Of a stretch of DNA of 64,000 nt, positions 27,958 through 38,170 are shown one piece after another (the stretch's first letter is position 1; every line of letters starts with the position of its first letter). A program made the translations under genes and the position numbers. The notes below the pieces were generated by a model, which saw nothing but the letters and a program-made list of their open reading frames with translations, searched no databases and had not been told where the DNA came from. Source of the stretch: Anabaena lutea FACHB-196 (GTDB lineage Bacteria; Cyanobacteriota; Cyanobacteriia; Cyanobacteriales; Nostocaceae); contig NZ_JACJST010000006.1 of the NCBI RefSeq assembly GCF_014698305.1, forward strand, positions 124,001-188,000, written 5' to 3'.

Positions 27958-29163
27958 TTATATTCCCACAACAGAATCTATGTTGATATATTTTTCTACC
28001 AGCATAAGTAATTCGGTGTCTACAAATGGCTTTGTTAAATAATCTGTAGCTCCAATCATCCTAGCTCTGACGCGATCAATAAATCCTTCTTTTCCCGTCA
28101 GCATGATAATTGGTACCAGCCGAAATGCTCTGGAATGTCGTAGCATGGCACAAATCTCATATCCGTCTAATTCCGGCATGGCAATGTCGCATAAAATTAA
28201 ATCTGGTTTGAGTTGAAACACTAGGCTGAGGGCTTCTAAGGGTTTGGTGATAGATATCGTTTCATACCCTTGTGGTTTTAAGATTGACTCTACAGTTTCG
28301 CAGATTGCGATCGCATCTTCAATACAAACTATCCGCCTTTTGCGTTTGTCTACTTGCTCCCAGCTGCCAATCTTGATATTAGGGTTTGATGTAACTGAAT
28401 ATACTAGTTGCAACCAACCTTGTTGTACGTAAGGATAGATGGCTTTGGCAACGGTTAAAATATCACGGTTGAGATAGCGAGCCAATTGACGTAGGGATGT
28501 TTTCCCATCTGCCCAATGTTGTAATTTATTCACTGTTGATGCTGGTAGTGAGTCGCTCAATCTAGCTATGTCAGCTAGGACTGGTAACTGTTCTGGTGAT
28601 TGAATATGTGGATATAGCTGCTTCCACTCTTGCACCTGCTTCGTAATTTTGGTGACTAAAGTACCAATTTCCAAGCTGGTTAATTGTGGAACAAGTGCTG
28701 TACCTAAATCGAAAATGAAACTACCTTGGTGTAAACTCAGTAGATCAAACAGTGTCTCATGGACTAAGCCATGAATAATATTCCGCGCTACTTGTGGGGT
28801 GATAATATTATGCTCCAAGAGCGCCCAGAGGTAAGCATATTCTGGGGAATTGGTTGATTCTAGGGTAGCAAGTTGCATTTTATTAAGTCGCTTCTCGATT
28901 CGGTAATAACGTAAGTAATCATCAATTCGAGATAAACTACTTTCCCCAGCTTGACAATAAACTATTTGACCGTTTAAGAAAAATACAAACCAAGACTGCG
29001 GTTTGCTCTCCCAGGCAGGATGTTGATTGGAGACCTCTTCATCACTCAGTTTGTGACTTTGGTAAGAACTGTGAGCTTCTACCCACAACTGTCCGGTTCG
29101 TTGTCCTAACTCGATCAGTTGTAAGATACTGCAAATATCAATCTCGTTTAAATTTCCTTGCAT
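27958..29163 (-). CDS. hmpA: HmpA, PatA-type response regulator
   Basis: The 401-residue protein has the PatA/PixG layout: an N-terminal DUF4388-like domain (residues 1-130, with GQRTGQLWVE and FFLNGQIVYCQAG), a middle helical region, and a C-terminal receiver domain (about 275-395). The receiver has IED, the Asp in ILCDIAMPELDGYE and Lys in LTKPF. It is the first gene of the Hmp operon; homologues in this place are PixG and HmpA. A gap of 195 bases to hmpB could hold a second promoter. Confidence 0.88.
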   Translation of the reverse strand: MQGNLNEIDICSILQLIELGQRTGQLWVEAHSSYQSHKLSDEEVSNQHPAWESKPQSWFVFFLNGQIVYCQAGESSLSRIDDYLRYYRIEKRLNKMQLATLESTNSPEYAYLWALLEHNIITPQVARNIIHGLVHETLFDLLSLHQGSFIFDLGTALVPQLTSLEIGTLVTKITKQVQEWKQLYPHIQSPEQLPVLADIARLSDSLPASTVNKLQHWADGKTSLRQLARYLNRDILTVAKAIYPYVQQGWLQLVYSVTSNPNIKIGSWEQVDKRKRRIVCIEDAIAICETVESILKPQGYETISITKPLEALSLVFQLKPDLILCDIAMPELDGYEICAMLRHSRAFRLVPIIMLTGKEGFIDRVRARMIGATDYLTKPFVDTELLMLVEKYINIDSVVGI

Positions 29164-29787
29164 TTAGCTAAAAAGCACTCCTTGGCATTCTAGTTAAGAA
29201 TACTTGATTAATTGTGAACCAGCGTTTATCTATCAGCTATCAGCATTCTGCAATCATCTGATATCTGACATTTGTTGAGGGGGCGACTCAACACGCTGGA
29301 ATGGCTCTACAGCCATAAGGCATAATATCCTTTCACTTTCACGTTGATACAAATGGACAGACGCACAGACGCGGAGGTTCATTTGTAGCTTTAATTAAGT
29401 GAATAGACATAAGCTCACTGTTTAACGCTGACAATTGTGAACTTCAGCTTTTTCCTGTTTCCACTGGGCGAATGAGGTAGTATACTGGCAAGACTATTAT
29501 CTATACAAGCATTTGAGCAAGCAGAGATAAAGTTTTTGTGAGCGATATTTGACAAAGTTGGTGATCATACGGTAGTCACAATCACTATCATGAGTACAGG
29601 ATATAAAAGATGCGACTTAACCGCGTCTACCAAATATCAAGATATACCAAGATGTGAGATATCTCTTCCATAAGTAGTTTTGTCTATACTTGTGCTGCTA
29701 AACTGAGGTTAAACAAAACAAGTTAACAGAATAATCTAAGGTATATCCCAAAACACGGACGTAAAGTGCATCAAAAGGATTAACGGT
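29164..29787. other. Divergent hmpA/hmpF regulatory region
   Basis: 624 bases with no credible gene separate hmpA from hmpF, which point away from each other. The region must contain the promoters of both transcripts. It holds a 21-bp repeat shared with 6527-6547 (at 29344-29364). No clear sigma-factor box could be assigned by eye. Confidence 0.6.
29344..29364. repeat. 21-bp dispersed repeat, copy 2
   Basis: Identical over 21 bases to 6527-6547, starting TTGATACAAATGG; the flanks diverge after ACGC. Confidence 0.6.
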
Positions 29788-31548
29788 GTGCTGTATTTAG
29801 CAGAAGTACAAAAGCAGAAAGGCGGTTTACTCGGTGGTGGTTCCAAAACGGAACTAAAACTACTGGCTTGTCAACGAAGCGACCAGAATTGGAGTACTGT
29901 ATCGGAAGAAACTATTGCTTATGAGGATGGAAATAAATTAAATGATGGCGCACTGGTACTAGTGGAATTGAGTCCTAATCGTCAGGTACAGCGGATTCAA
30001 GAAGCTGGCCGTCCACTAGTAAACATTTTGCAGAATTTTTCCCGTCAAATGGAAAAATTTAAGCTCAAAGAAGACGAAATTGACCAGTGGAAGCAGTCAC
30101 TCATGTTTCAAGTCCAAGAGCTAAATCGCCGGGAAATGGAGATGGAGTCGCGCTTGGAACAAGTTCAACAACTGGAAAATGATGTTCAACGCTTAGAACA
30201 ACAAAAACAGGAGGTTGATACCAACCGTGAGCAACTTGAACGGTTGCAGGCGGAAATTGAACGGAATCGGCAGGAACTGGAAGGCGCTTGGGACCATCTT
30301 CGGGGAGAGCAACGTCGTCTGGATGAAAGCAAAGTAGATACCCCACAGGGAACATTTTTGGATGAAGGGCAAAGTCAGGTAATTACTGATTTACTTGAGC
30401 GCTTGTCTAATGGTGTTGGTTCTACTGGAACACTACAAGAAAATCTCAATTGTGCCTTTGAACTCATAGAACAGCAACAAGCAGTTCTGAACCCACACTG
30501 GCAACAACTGGAATTGCAACGCACTTTAGCTCAACAACAACAAGGGAAAGTTGAACAATTGTTACGCACCTTGCGCGATCATCAAACCGAACTTCAACAA
30601 GTAGAAAATTCTTTGGAGCAAGAAGTAAGTCAGTTACAACTGTCTACTGCAACAGTTCACAACAAACAAGAATTTGCTGCCATACTCAAAGAACATTTGA
30701 AAAATCAAGAAGATTTATACCAACAAACCCATGCCTTGGTAGCAACTGTTGGTAATGTAGTTTTCGGCCAGCAAGTTGATGTGGAAACTTTGCAGAAAAT
30801 GCCCCTAGAAGAACTGCAAAAAATTGTCCAGGACTTGCAGGATAAATTGGAAATCGATTCTAGTTTCGTTCAAGATCAAGAACAAGAACTAAATTACAAA
30901 CAAGAAGCTATAGAAGAACTGCAAACAAAGATCCAGCAGGCATCTGGGGAAGATTTAAAAAATTTAGAACTAGAATTAGGAGATGAAACAGTCCTCTACC
31001 AAATGCTGAATGAGAGTTTGGTAGGACAACGCCGCAATTTACTAGAGCGGCAGCAAACTCTCTCACAACACCAAACTATACTGCTGCAACGACAAGGACA
31101 GACTATTGTCAATTCTCCTGGGGATAACACAATTAATTTAGGGTCAATTCTTTTGCAAATTGATACCCAACGACAACAACAGTCCCAAGAGGTGCAAAAG
31201 CTGGAAAATGAGATTTCGCAGCTGCTTGTAGATATGGAAATGACAAAAAGAGCAATTGGTAATCAAACCGATGATCTAGAGGAAAAGCGCCAAGAACTCA
31301 AAACGATAGAAGAACAATTACTCAACTTGCAAACAGCAACTGCTGAATGCTGGGGTAAGGTAAATCTCTATCAAGAAGCGCTACAACCAATTCAAGATAT
31401 CTTGGATGGGTTACGGGATCAGCTGCAAGCAATTTCTGATTCTTTGACTCACGTTCAAGAAAGTGGTGATTCTCATCTTCAGGCTATTACCGAAATGCGT
31501 CAGGCTATCCAGAGCTTAATTAATCTACCGGAAGTAGTCCCATCTTAG
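29788..31548 (+). CDS. hmpF: HmpF, coiled-coil pilus motility protein
   Basis: The 586-residue protein matches HmpF, which in Nostoc localises dynamically to cell poles and activates type IV pili for directed movement. Residues 1-60 are a small N-terminal domain (LYLAEVQKQKGGLLGGGSKT). Residues 100-560 are Gln/Glu/Leu-rich coiled coil with long heptad runs. It lacks membrane segments. The start is a GTG with AAAAGGA eight bases upstream. It is divergent from hmpA and so lies beside the rest of the Hmp locus, as in other Nostoc genomes. Confidence 0.88.
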   Translation: MLYLAEVQKQKGGLLGGGSKTELKLLACQRSDQNWSTVSEETIAYEDGNKLNDGALVLVELSPNRQVQRIQEAGRPLVNILQNFSRQMEKFKLKEDEIDQWKQSLMFQVQELNRREMEMESRLEQVQQLENDVQRLEQQKQEVDTNREQLERLQAEIERNRQELEGAWDHLRGEQRRLDESKVDTPQGTFLDEGQSQVITDLLERLSNGVGSTGTLQENLNCAFELIEQQQAVLNPHWQQLELQRTLAQQQQGKVEQLLRTLRDHQTELQQVENSLEQEVSQLQLSTATVHNKQEFAAILKEHLKNQEDLYQQTHALVATVGNVVFGQQVDVETLQKMPLEELQKIVQDLQDKLEIDSSFVQDQEQELNYKQEAIEELQTKIQQASGEDLKNLELELGDETVLYQMLNESLVGQRRNLLERQQTLSQHQTILLQRQGQTIVNSPGDNTINLGSILLQIDTQRQQQSQEVQKLENEISQLLVDMEMTKRAIGNQTDDLEEKRQELKTIEEQLLNLQTATAECWGKVNLYQEALQPIQDILDGLRDQLQAISDSLTHVQESGDSHLQAITEMRQAIQSLINLPEVVPS

Positions 31549-31611
31549 TGGCTCGTATTCAGTCGGGGTTTCCATCCCTGTCTGAATGCTGTTCCTGTGT
31601 CCCCTTGTCTT

Positions 31612-32661
31612 TCATCTTTGCTGCTGGATACAAATATAGTCACCTTGTACGATCGCTATCACACCTCCAGGAAAAGGATCAGTTTGGGAACGGTTGGGGG
31701 CTGTAATTAAAGCCGTTATTTTCTCTATATGTTCAAAGTTGGGAGCATCAGGGAGTATTTCTTGCAGTACCTGACGCATGACACGGCGTTGTATTGCTAA
31801 GGGTGCAGTTTTTAATATTCGCCGATTTAGCCTGATATTTAATCGCTCCTCTTCTCCATTATTCAAAGACTTCACGCCCAAATCCTCTCCGTAAGCAGAG
31901 AGGGGAGCCGGAGAAGGGGTGAGAATTGCTTTTTGTCGGATTTCGTGGGCTGCTTGTTCTAAATATTCCACTTCTGCTTGTAGCAGTTCGGCTGTTTGAG
32001 CTAAATTTAATTCTACTTTAGGGTTGAAATTTGTTTGTAAATATGGTAATAGTTCTTGGCGAATCCGATTTCGCGCATATTTAAAATCTTGATTTGTAGA
32101 ATCTTCCCAAATTGGTAAATTAAAGTCTTGGCAAAATTGCTCTGTTTGGGAACGAGTAATTTCTAACAATGGACGCACTAACCTAATGTTATCAGTGAGT
32201 GGACGTTGCCAAGTCAGGGCTTGTAAACCGTCAGCACCAGTACCACGAATTAAGTTGTAAAGAAGAGTTTCCGCGCGATCGCTTGCAGTGTGTCCGGTAA
32301 TAACATATTGATAATTATGAAGTTGGGCAATTTTAGTTAAAGCTTGATAGCGCCAATTTCTGGCTGTAGCTTCAGTATTTATCGGTTCATTAGCCGTTTC
32401 TAAATAAAAAGGTGTTTCCCAATATTTAGCTAGATTTTCGACATGGTGAGCATTCGCTTGGGAGTCTTCACGCCAACAATGATCACAGTGAGCAATTCCT
32501 AAATTCCATTGCCATTTCGGTTGTAAATCCAATAATAATTTAATTAAACATAGAGAATCTTGTCCACCAGATACAGCCACTAATAGCCGTTGGTTATGCT
32601 CAAATAGACGACGTGCGCGGATGGTGCGGTGTATTTGGGCGTGTATAGGAGTCCATGTCAT
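31612..32661 (-). CDS. tilS: tRNA(Ile)-lysidine synthase TilS
   Basis: TilS attaches lysine to C34 of the CAU-anticodon tRNA-Ile so that it reads AUA codons. The 349-residue product has the PP-loop SGGQDS near residue 31, and the conserved CDHCWRED, GHTASDRAET and RNRIRQELLPYL segments. The C-terminal part after about residue 215 is short, as usual in cyanobacteria. The gene is essential in most bacteria. It converges on hmpF, leaving 63 bases between them. Confidence 0.93.
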   Translation of the reverse strand: MTWTPIHAQIHRTIRARRLFEHNQRLLVAVSGGQDSLCLIKLLLDLQPKWQWNLGIAHCDHCWREDSQANAHHVENLAKYWETPFYLETANEPINTEATARNWRYQALTKIAQLHNYQYVITGHTASDRAETLLYNLIRGTGADGLQALTWQRPLTDNIRLVRPLLEITRSQTEQFCQDFNLPIWEDSTNQDFKYARNRIRQELLPYLQTNFNPKVELNLAQTAELLQAEVEYLEQAAHEIRQKAILTPSPAPLSAYGEDLGVKSLNNGEEERLNIRLNRRILKTAPLAIQRRVMRQVLQEILPDAPNFEHIEKITALITAPNRSQTDPFPGGVIAIVQGDYICIQQQR

Positions 32662-32688
32662 AAAGCAGGGAATAGGGAATAAGAAATA

Positions 32689-32770
32689 GTAGGGTGGGTA
32701 AAGCCCTTGCGGGCATGGCTAAGTGCAAAGCACACGCTGTGCGAACGCTAGAGCGACAGCGTAACCCACC
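32689..32770. repeat. Dispersed GTAGGGTGGG inverted repeat, copy 4
   Basis: It begins GTAGGGTGGGTAAAGC and ends GCGTAACCCACC. The interior carries short palindromic arms (GCCCTTGCGGGC and CACACGCTGTGCG). It lies just upstream of tilS. Confidence 0.75.
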
Positions 32771-32807
32771 ATTTGAACTGGCTGCTATAAAGGGATTTTT
32801 AACCGCT

Positions 32808-32942
32808 TTATTCGTCATTTAATTCATCAAACAAAGCATCTAAATCACGATCACCACTAACAAGTCTTAAAATTTCAATTCCTCCCACAATTGGACGATA
32901 AGACTTGCTGCAACCAAACACGAGTTTGATTTTTCTGCAAGA
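32808..32942 (-). pseudogene. Remnant of a RelE/ParE-type toxin (3' end)
   Basis: On the minus strand a 45-codon open stretch ends RPIVGGIEILRLVSGDRDLD-A-L-F, the C-terminal pattern of RelE/ParE toxins. There is no ATG start, and an in-frame stop lies just upstream (32943-32945). The N-terminal half of the toxin and an antitoxin gene are missing, so this is a decayed toxin-antitoxin module. Confidence 0.5.
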
Positions 32943-33009
32943 CTAAGGATAAAAATTATCCTTTAGCAAAAATTAAATTTTTATAAATTGTCATTCCAAC
33001 ATTATTCAT

Positions 33010-34374
33010 TTAAGTAACATTTAAAACTTCTTTATAACGCTTTCTAATATATTTTTCAATCAAGGGATTTAGACTATAAAAAATTCTAATATCTTGTATG
33101 GATTCTTGCTCGATAAGCCTTATTTGCCATAACTTATCTACAGCTTGAATAATGTCTGATTGGAAATGAGAAGTAAAATATTCGTAAATTTGAAGGAGTA
33201 ATTTCGGTTCTTTTTCCGTAGCCAAATATTGCATAATATCTATTTCTAACTTCGACAAGTAAGAAAATTGTTTATCTAGTAAACCAAGCAAGACATCATC
33301 GATAAAAACTGTTCCCTCAAGGAATTGAGCAATTTGATTATTGTGATGACGTTGGATGATTCCGGAAGCTATATTTAAAGCTAATGGATGTCCTTTATAC
33401 TGTGTAATCAGTGCTTCAATTCCTGGATTAGAAAGTCCCCACTTTGTTAATAGTATTTCAGCATCTTCATTTTTTAAACCGGATAATGAAAATTCACGAA
33501 TTGCATTTTTGTTTAGCATTAAATCCATTGTTTTAGGTCTTCTTAGACTTGTAAAAACTAAGCAGCTTTTATCTTGTTCTATTTCAATTTTTTTTAAAAA
33601 TTTATGATAATTGTTTTGCTGATTTTCCGATATTTCACTACCTTTCATCACTCCTTCCCATTGATCAAATATCAACAAACAATGATATTTATTTAAGTAC
33701 TTAACCAGATTAGAAATTCTCCGATTTATATTTGTTTCTGAATGAGTGTTTGAGAAGTACTCTTCCATATCAGTTAAAATATCTTCTAAAGAAGGGGAAT
33801 CTTCAAGATTTTTGAAAAGGACATATTCAAAATGTTCTTGCATTCTTTGCTCTAACTGTCTTACTAATGCGGTTTTACCGATTCCGGTCATCCCAAAAAT
33901 CCCTACCAAACGACAGCGGTCTCGGATTATCCATGTTTCTAAATTACACAATTCTTGCTCACGTCCATAAAAATCGCTAATATCTGGTGCTACATTCAAA
34001 TTTATATGTGATAGCAGGTTAGTTGTTGACTCATTGATTTCTTCACCATTTTGTTCTAAAAATCTTATGAGAACTAACCTGCAACTAATTTTTCTAACTT
34101 CTGTTCCTGTAATTTTTTCAAGTTTTTTAAATAATCCAGGACCTTTGATATGCATGATGCCGATAGGAGAATAATTCGGAATCTTCATCTCTTTATATGA
34201 TTTACCTTCTAAAGAATATTCTAGAATTGCTTCTTCAAGAGCATCCAAATTCCAATCCTTAGCATCGAAATTTGAATCCTTTTGTTTTTCTTCCTGTATC
34301 TTTACCCGTAAACAATCCTTAAACTTTGTGATTATCTCTCTCGCCTTCATAGTCTGTGTATCTTTTGATAGCAT
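33010..34374 (-). CDS. NB-ARC type STAND ATPase without a C-terminal sensor domain
   Basis: The 454-residue protein starts with a helical domain (residues 10-110) like the N-terminal HTH found before NB-ARC and vWA-MoxR proteins in cyanobacteria. Then comes an NB-ARC ATPase: Walker A GMTGIGKTAL near residue 165, Walker B CLLIFDQWE near 232, and the GHPLALNIAS motif near 328. After the winged-helix region it stops, whereas relatives usually carry WD40 or TPR repeats that sense the signal. It may be a regulatory ATPase or a truncated defence-type STAND protein. The ATG at 34374 lacks a ribosome site; an ATG at codon 9 is an alternative. A poly-Asp peptide gene is divergent from it. Confidence 0.8.
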   Translation of the reverse strand: MLSKDTQTMKAREIITKFKDCLRVKIQEEKQKDSNFDAKDWNLDALEEAILEYSLEGKSYKEMKIPNYSPIGIMHIKGPGLFKKLEKITGTEVRKISCRLVLIRFLEQNGEEINESTTNLLSHINLNVAPDISDFYGREQELCNLETWIIRDRCRLVGIFGMTGIGKTALVRQLEQRMQEHFEYVLFKNLEDSPSLEDILTDMEEYFSNTHSETNINRRISNLVKYLNKYHCLLIFDQWEGVMKGSEISENQQNNYHKFLKKIEIEQDKSCLVFTSLRRPKTMDLMLNKNAIREFSLSGLKNEDAEILLTKWGLSNPGIEALITQYKGHPLALNIASGIIQRHHNNQIAQFLEGTVFIDDVLLGLLDKQFSYLSKLEIDIMQYLATEKEPKLLLQIYEYFTSHFQSDIIQAVDKLWQIRLIEQESIQDIRIFYSLNPLIEKYIRKRYKEVLNVT

Positions 34375-34505
34375 TTTCTGAATTGTATCTTAATTTTATT
34401 AACTTTATTAAGTTTATTAGGCTTAACTACTGATTAACAATTGGTATTTACAATCATATGTACCTCAGCCATACTTGCTGTTGTAAGGACAACAAAGAGG
34501 TTTAT

Positions 34506-34715
<210 letters not shown>

Positions 34716-34981
34716 ACATCGTTTTTCTATCACTCTGGAAAGAGACTATGGATAATGTATGTGGTAGGGTGCATCAGATCGATAAAATTTGTTCATAAAA
34801 ACCAATTTATCAAGTTTGATATACCCTCCTAAACATACCCATTAGATACTGGAGATTGCAGGTAAATGAAGTACAAATTAGCTTGACAAAGCCATGTACA
34901 AAGAGGGTTTGATTGTTGTATAGATTTAGCAATGCTGTAGAGGTTTAGCATTCCTAAAACCCTACAGAATGCTGCTATAAA

Positions 34982-36040
34982 TCACATGGTTGAAGATTTC
35001 AGAGTTCTTATGGCATAAAGCTTCCAAGCTTCTAGCTCTGGTAATTTCCCAGGTATTTTTGTAACTTGCTGATCATGGGAGTAATATTGCAGAAATTTCC
35101 TCCATGATGCTAGAGAGCTTTGCTGATCTCCCTCCGCTTCCTGAACTTGTGCTAATAGACAATAAGCCGGAGCGTAATCACTTTCTAATTCTAGACATAT
35201 GAGTAAATGTTGCTTTGCTTGCTCGTAAGCATCTTGCTGAAAATATGCCCAACCAAGATTTTTATGCAATGCAATTTTGACTGTGTTGTCTTTCACCCTT
35301 GACAAAATTGGTTCAATAATTTCCACAGCATCAGCACTATTTCCTTGGAGAATTTCCAACCGAGCTAAGTTATTCACAGCAGCATCAGCAGCGCGATTAT
35401 TATATCTAATTGCAATCTGATAGTGATGAAAAGCACCGCTCAAATTGTCTAATCTTTCATAAGCTGCTCCTAAATTATAGTGAGCATGACCATAGTTGGG
35501 GTTAAATGCAACAGCTAATTCTAGATAAGCTACAGCATTGGGAAAATCATAATTGAGGTAGTTTTTATGTCCTATTTCATTTAGAGATTTAGCAATTTGT
35601 TTCCTTTCTTGTTCATTGAATTTAATGCGACTTAGTACCTTCTTTAAATCCTCTAGGATATGCTTGCTAACAGATAACAAGCGCAAGATAGATTCACTAA
35701 TATTTACGTCTTCTTCATCTACCGATTCTCCTCCTGTTTCTTCTTTTCTAAATTTAGGTTCACGATCTGTTACTAACTCAGGTTTGTGTTGAGCAAACAG
35801 CGCAACTAGTTCTGAGCGTTTGTAGCGACGACTATCAGAAGGTTCATTATTCAGTCCAAATTCGTAACATATTCTTTCTACATATTTTCTGACAGATGCT
35901 TCTCCAATGTTCATAGCTTCAGCTATGTCAGCATCCGTCTCACCAGCTAGTATTTTTTGCAACACTTCTTTACGTCGATCTGTCAGCTTGTTGAAAATAT
36001 GTTCAAATTCTGGTTGATTCATCCTTAGTTTTAATTGCAT
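34982..36040 (-). CDS. LuxR-type HTH and TPR repeat protein
   Basis: The 352-residue protein has an N-terminal GerE/LuxR-type helix-turn-helix (about residues 16-65: LTDRRKEVLQKILAGETDAD, IAEAMNIGEASVRKYV). Residues 70-140 are an acidic linker, and 150-330 are at least four TPR repeats (SLNEIGHKNYLNYDFPNAVA, HAHYNLGAAYERLDNLSGAF, ALHKNLGWAYFQQDAYEQAK, APAYCLLAQVQEAEGDQQSS). It is likely a DNA-binding protein that also makes protein contacts. It lies convergent to the poly-Asp gene and upstream of mntCAB's end. No receiver domain is present. Confidence 0.8.
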   Translation of the reverse strand: MQLKLRMNQPEFEHIFNKLTDRRKEVLQKILAGETDADIAEAMNIGEASVRKYVERICYEFGLNNEPSDSRRYKRSELVALFAQHKPELVTDREPKFRKEETGGESVDEEDVNISESILRLLSVSKHILEDLKKVLSRIKFNEQERKQIAKSLNEIGHKNYLNYDFPNAVAYLELAVAFNPNYGHAHYNLGAAYERLDNLSGAFHHYQIAIRYNNRAADAAVNNLARLEILQGNSADAVEIIEPILSRVKDNTVKIALHKNLGWAYFQQDAYEQAKQHLLICLELESDYAPAYCLLAQVQEAEGDQQSSLASWRKFLQYYSHDQQVTKIPGKLPELEAWKLYAIRTLKSSTM

Positions 36041-36217
36041 CAGTATTTATTGAGTTCACGGATGTGACTATTTTACAGCAAGTCAACACCAATTATTCTC
36101 TATCACTATTAGCAGTTAGACAAATGTGATACTTGTATAAGTTTTATTAAAAGATAAATACGTGTTTTGGGGTTGACACCTGTAAGCAAATATGTCACAC
36201 ATATTACTATAAATGTG

Positions 36218-36448
36218 TCACAATTTTTTACCCAAGCTGCTGTGACATAAATACTGTGAAGTAATGGTTCTAAAACCAAAGCTAGTTAGTCCAAAGAGAA
36301 GTGTTACTAGTATCGCAGAAACTAGAATCAAAAATACAAAAAGGACAACTATTGCAAATAAATACCGATGAAATCCAGTGTTACTAAAAAAGTGAGAAAT
36401 AAAGGATATGAACTTTAAGCAAACCACTTCGCTTTTAATTTTATTCAA
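36218..36448 (-). CDS. Possible small membrane protein (weak)
   Basis: This 76-codon frame begins with TTG seven bases after mntB and contains one clear hydrophobic span of about 30 residues (FAIVVLFVFLILVSAILVTL onward). The start codon is poor, no ribosome site is visible, and I know no homologue. It may be a real small membrane protein read with mntB, or chance. Confidence 0.25.
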   Translation of the reverse strand: MNKIKSEVVCLKFISFISHFFSNTGFHRYLFAIVVLFVFLILVSAILVTLLFGLTSFGFRTITSQYLCHSSLGKKL

Positions 36449-36455
36449 ATCTACG

Positions 36456-37316
36456 TTACGAATTACGAATTACCTTCTGTTTTTTTGCTCTGACTAATAA
36501 ACCATGCTTGGGTGCAAATATCATTGCTATGACAAATAATAGGGTTTGTAAGACCACAATACAACCTCCAGTTGCACCATCAATGTAATAGCTAATGTAA
36601 GTCCCCATGACACTCGAAAATACTCCAGAAGCCATAGCAATTAGCATCATGTGGTCAAAGCTGTCAGTTAATAAATAAGCAGTTGCACCGGGTGTTACTA
36701 GCATGGACACAACCAGAATAATCCCTACAGTTTGTAGTCCGGCGACAGCAGTTAAAGACAGTAATGATAACAAAATATAGTAAAGCGCTCCTGTATTTAA
36801 GCCAATGGAACGGGCATGGGTAGGGTCAAAACAAAATAATAAAAGGTCTTTGCGTAGAATAGCAATCGTCACCAAAGTAATGACGCTAATAATTACAGTT
36901 TGAATAATATCTGATTGAGAAATACCCAGAACATTACCAAACAGGATATGTGTCAAATCTATGCTGCTTGGTGTTTTAGAAACTAGCACTAACCCCAAGG
37001 CAAAAAAACCCGTAAATACCAATCCAATTACCGTATCTTCCTTAATTCTTGTCTTTGCTTTGATAAAACCAATGGCAATAACTGAACCCACGCCAAACAC
37101 AAACGCACCAACAGCAAAGGGTATTTTCAATATATAAGCAATCACCACTCCAGGCATAACCGCGTGGGAAACTGCATCCCCCATCAATGCCCAACTTTTT
37201 AGGGTCATATAACATGATAGTACTGAACAAACTACCCCAACTAAGGCACTAACAAGAATTGCCTTGACCATAAATTCGTTTTGCAAAGGTACAGTAAACC
37301 ACTGTAGTAATTCCAT
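36456..37316 (-). CDS. mntB: Manganese ABC transporter permease MntB
   Basis: The 286-residue protein is a polytopic permease of the metal ABC-3 family with about eight transmembrane helices. Family landmarks are ALMGDAVSHAVMPG near residue 45, then the DPTHARSIGLNT segment, and QTVGIILVVSMLVTPGATAY near residue 200. With MntA and MntC it imports Mn2+ for photosystem II and enzymes. Its start overlaps the mntA stop by one base, so translation is coupled. Zinc or iron transport is less likely given the gene order C-A-B seen in Synechocystis mntCAB. Confidence 0.9.
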   Translation of the reverse strand: MELLQWFTVPLQNEFMVKAILVSALVGVVCSVLSCYMTLKSWALMGDAVSHAVMPGVVIAYILKIPFAVGAFVFGVGSVIAIGFIKAKTRIKEDTVIGLVFTGFFALGLVLVSKTPSSIDLTHILFGNVLGISQSDIIQTVIISVITLVTIAILRKDLLLFCFDPTHARSIGLNTGALYYILLSLLSLTAVAGLQTVGIILVVSMLVTPGATAYLLTDSFDHMMLIAMASGVFSSVMGTYISYYIDGATGGCIVVLQTLLFVIAMIFAPKHGLLVRAKKQKVIRNS

Positions 37317-38098
37317 TACATTTGCTCCTGATTTTCACGAGTTAAACGACTTTTACTCAGCGTCAAGTCACCCAGGGAACCACCAAAGGTGCGAGACAAA
37401 TTTTCTTCTGTAAAAACTTCAGCAGTATTGCCATAAGCCAAGATAGTACGATTGATCAAGATGACTTGGTTACAGAATGTGGTGATTGATGCCAAGTCAT
37501 GGGTAGAAACCAAAATTGTATGACCTTGTTCTCGTAATTCCAGTAATAGGTCAATCATGGCTTTTTCGGTTTTGATATCTACCCCTGTGAATGGTTCATC
37601 TAGCAAAAGGATGGTTCCCTGTTGTGCTAAAGCACGGGCAAAAAAGGCACGTTTCTTCTGTCCACCGGAGAGTTCTCCAATTTGGCGATCGCGCATTTCC
37701 CACATTTGCACTCTCTCCAAACTTTCTCTCACCACCCGTTTATCCAAAGCTGTGGGAATTCTCAATATATTCATATACCCATAACGCCCCATCATCACCA
37801 CATCATGAACACTCACCGGGAAATTCCAGTCCACCTCTTCTGACTGCGGTACATAGGCAACTAAGTTGTTTTTTTGTACCATTTTGATAGGTAAGCCATT
37901 AATTAACACTCTTCCTGTTGTCGGCTTGACAAACCCCATAATGGCTTTGAACAGCGTTGATTTCCCGCTACCATTCATCCCCACCAACCCACAAATTGAA
38001 CTGGCTTTGAGTTGCACAGAAGCACCATGCAAAGCCACCTTGCCGTGGTAGGCGACTGTCACATTTTCAACATCAATACTGATTGAGTTCATAGTCAC
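37316..38098 (-). CDS. mntA: Manganese ABC transporter ATP-binding protein MntA
   Basis: The 260-residue ATPase energises Mn2+ import. Walker A is GMNGSGKST near residue 40, the ABC signature is LSGGQ near 143, and Walker B is [12 protein letters not shown] near 163. The switch His lies in VSTHDLAS. It lies between mntC (72 bases upstream) and mntB (overlapping). The family is the metal-type ABC ATPase of the ZnuC/MntA kind. Confidence 0.92.
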   Translation of the reverse strand: MTMNSISIDVENVTVAYHGKVALHGASVQLKASSICGLVGMNGSGKSTLFKAIMGFVKPTTGRVLINGLPIKMVQKNNLVAYVPQSEEVDWNFPVSVHDVVMMGRYGYMNILRIPTALDKRVVRESLERVQMWEMRDRQIGELSGGQKKRAFFARALAQQGTILLLDEPFTGVDIKTEKAMIDLLLELREQGHTILVSTHDLASITTFCNQVILINRTILAYGNTAEVFTEENLSRTFGGSLGDLTLSKSRLTRENQEQM

Positions 38099-38170
38099 TT
38101 GTTATTTGTTATTGTGCAGAGACGGGAAATTTATATTCTCTACTAAAAACCTTAACTCACTTCCCTATTT

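Noticed and set aside
31555-31592. Hairpin after hmpF as a terminator
   Set aside because: The stem has two mismatches and no T-run follows.
32600-32818. 72-codon minus-strand frame upstream of tilS
   Set aside because: It runs through the GTAGGGTGGG repeat and the start of tilS in another frame; composition is repeat-derived.
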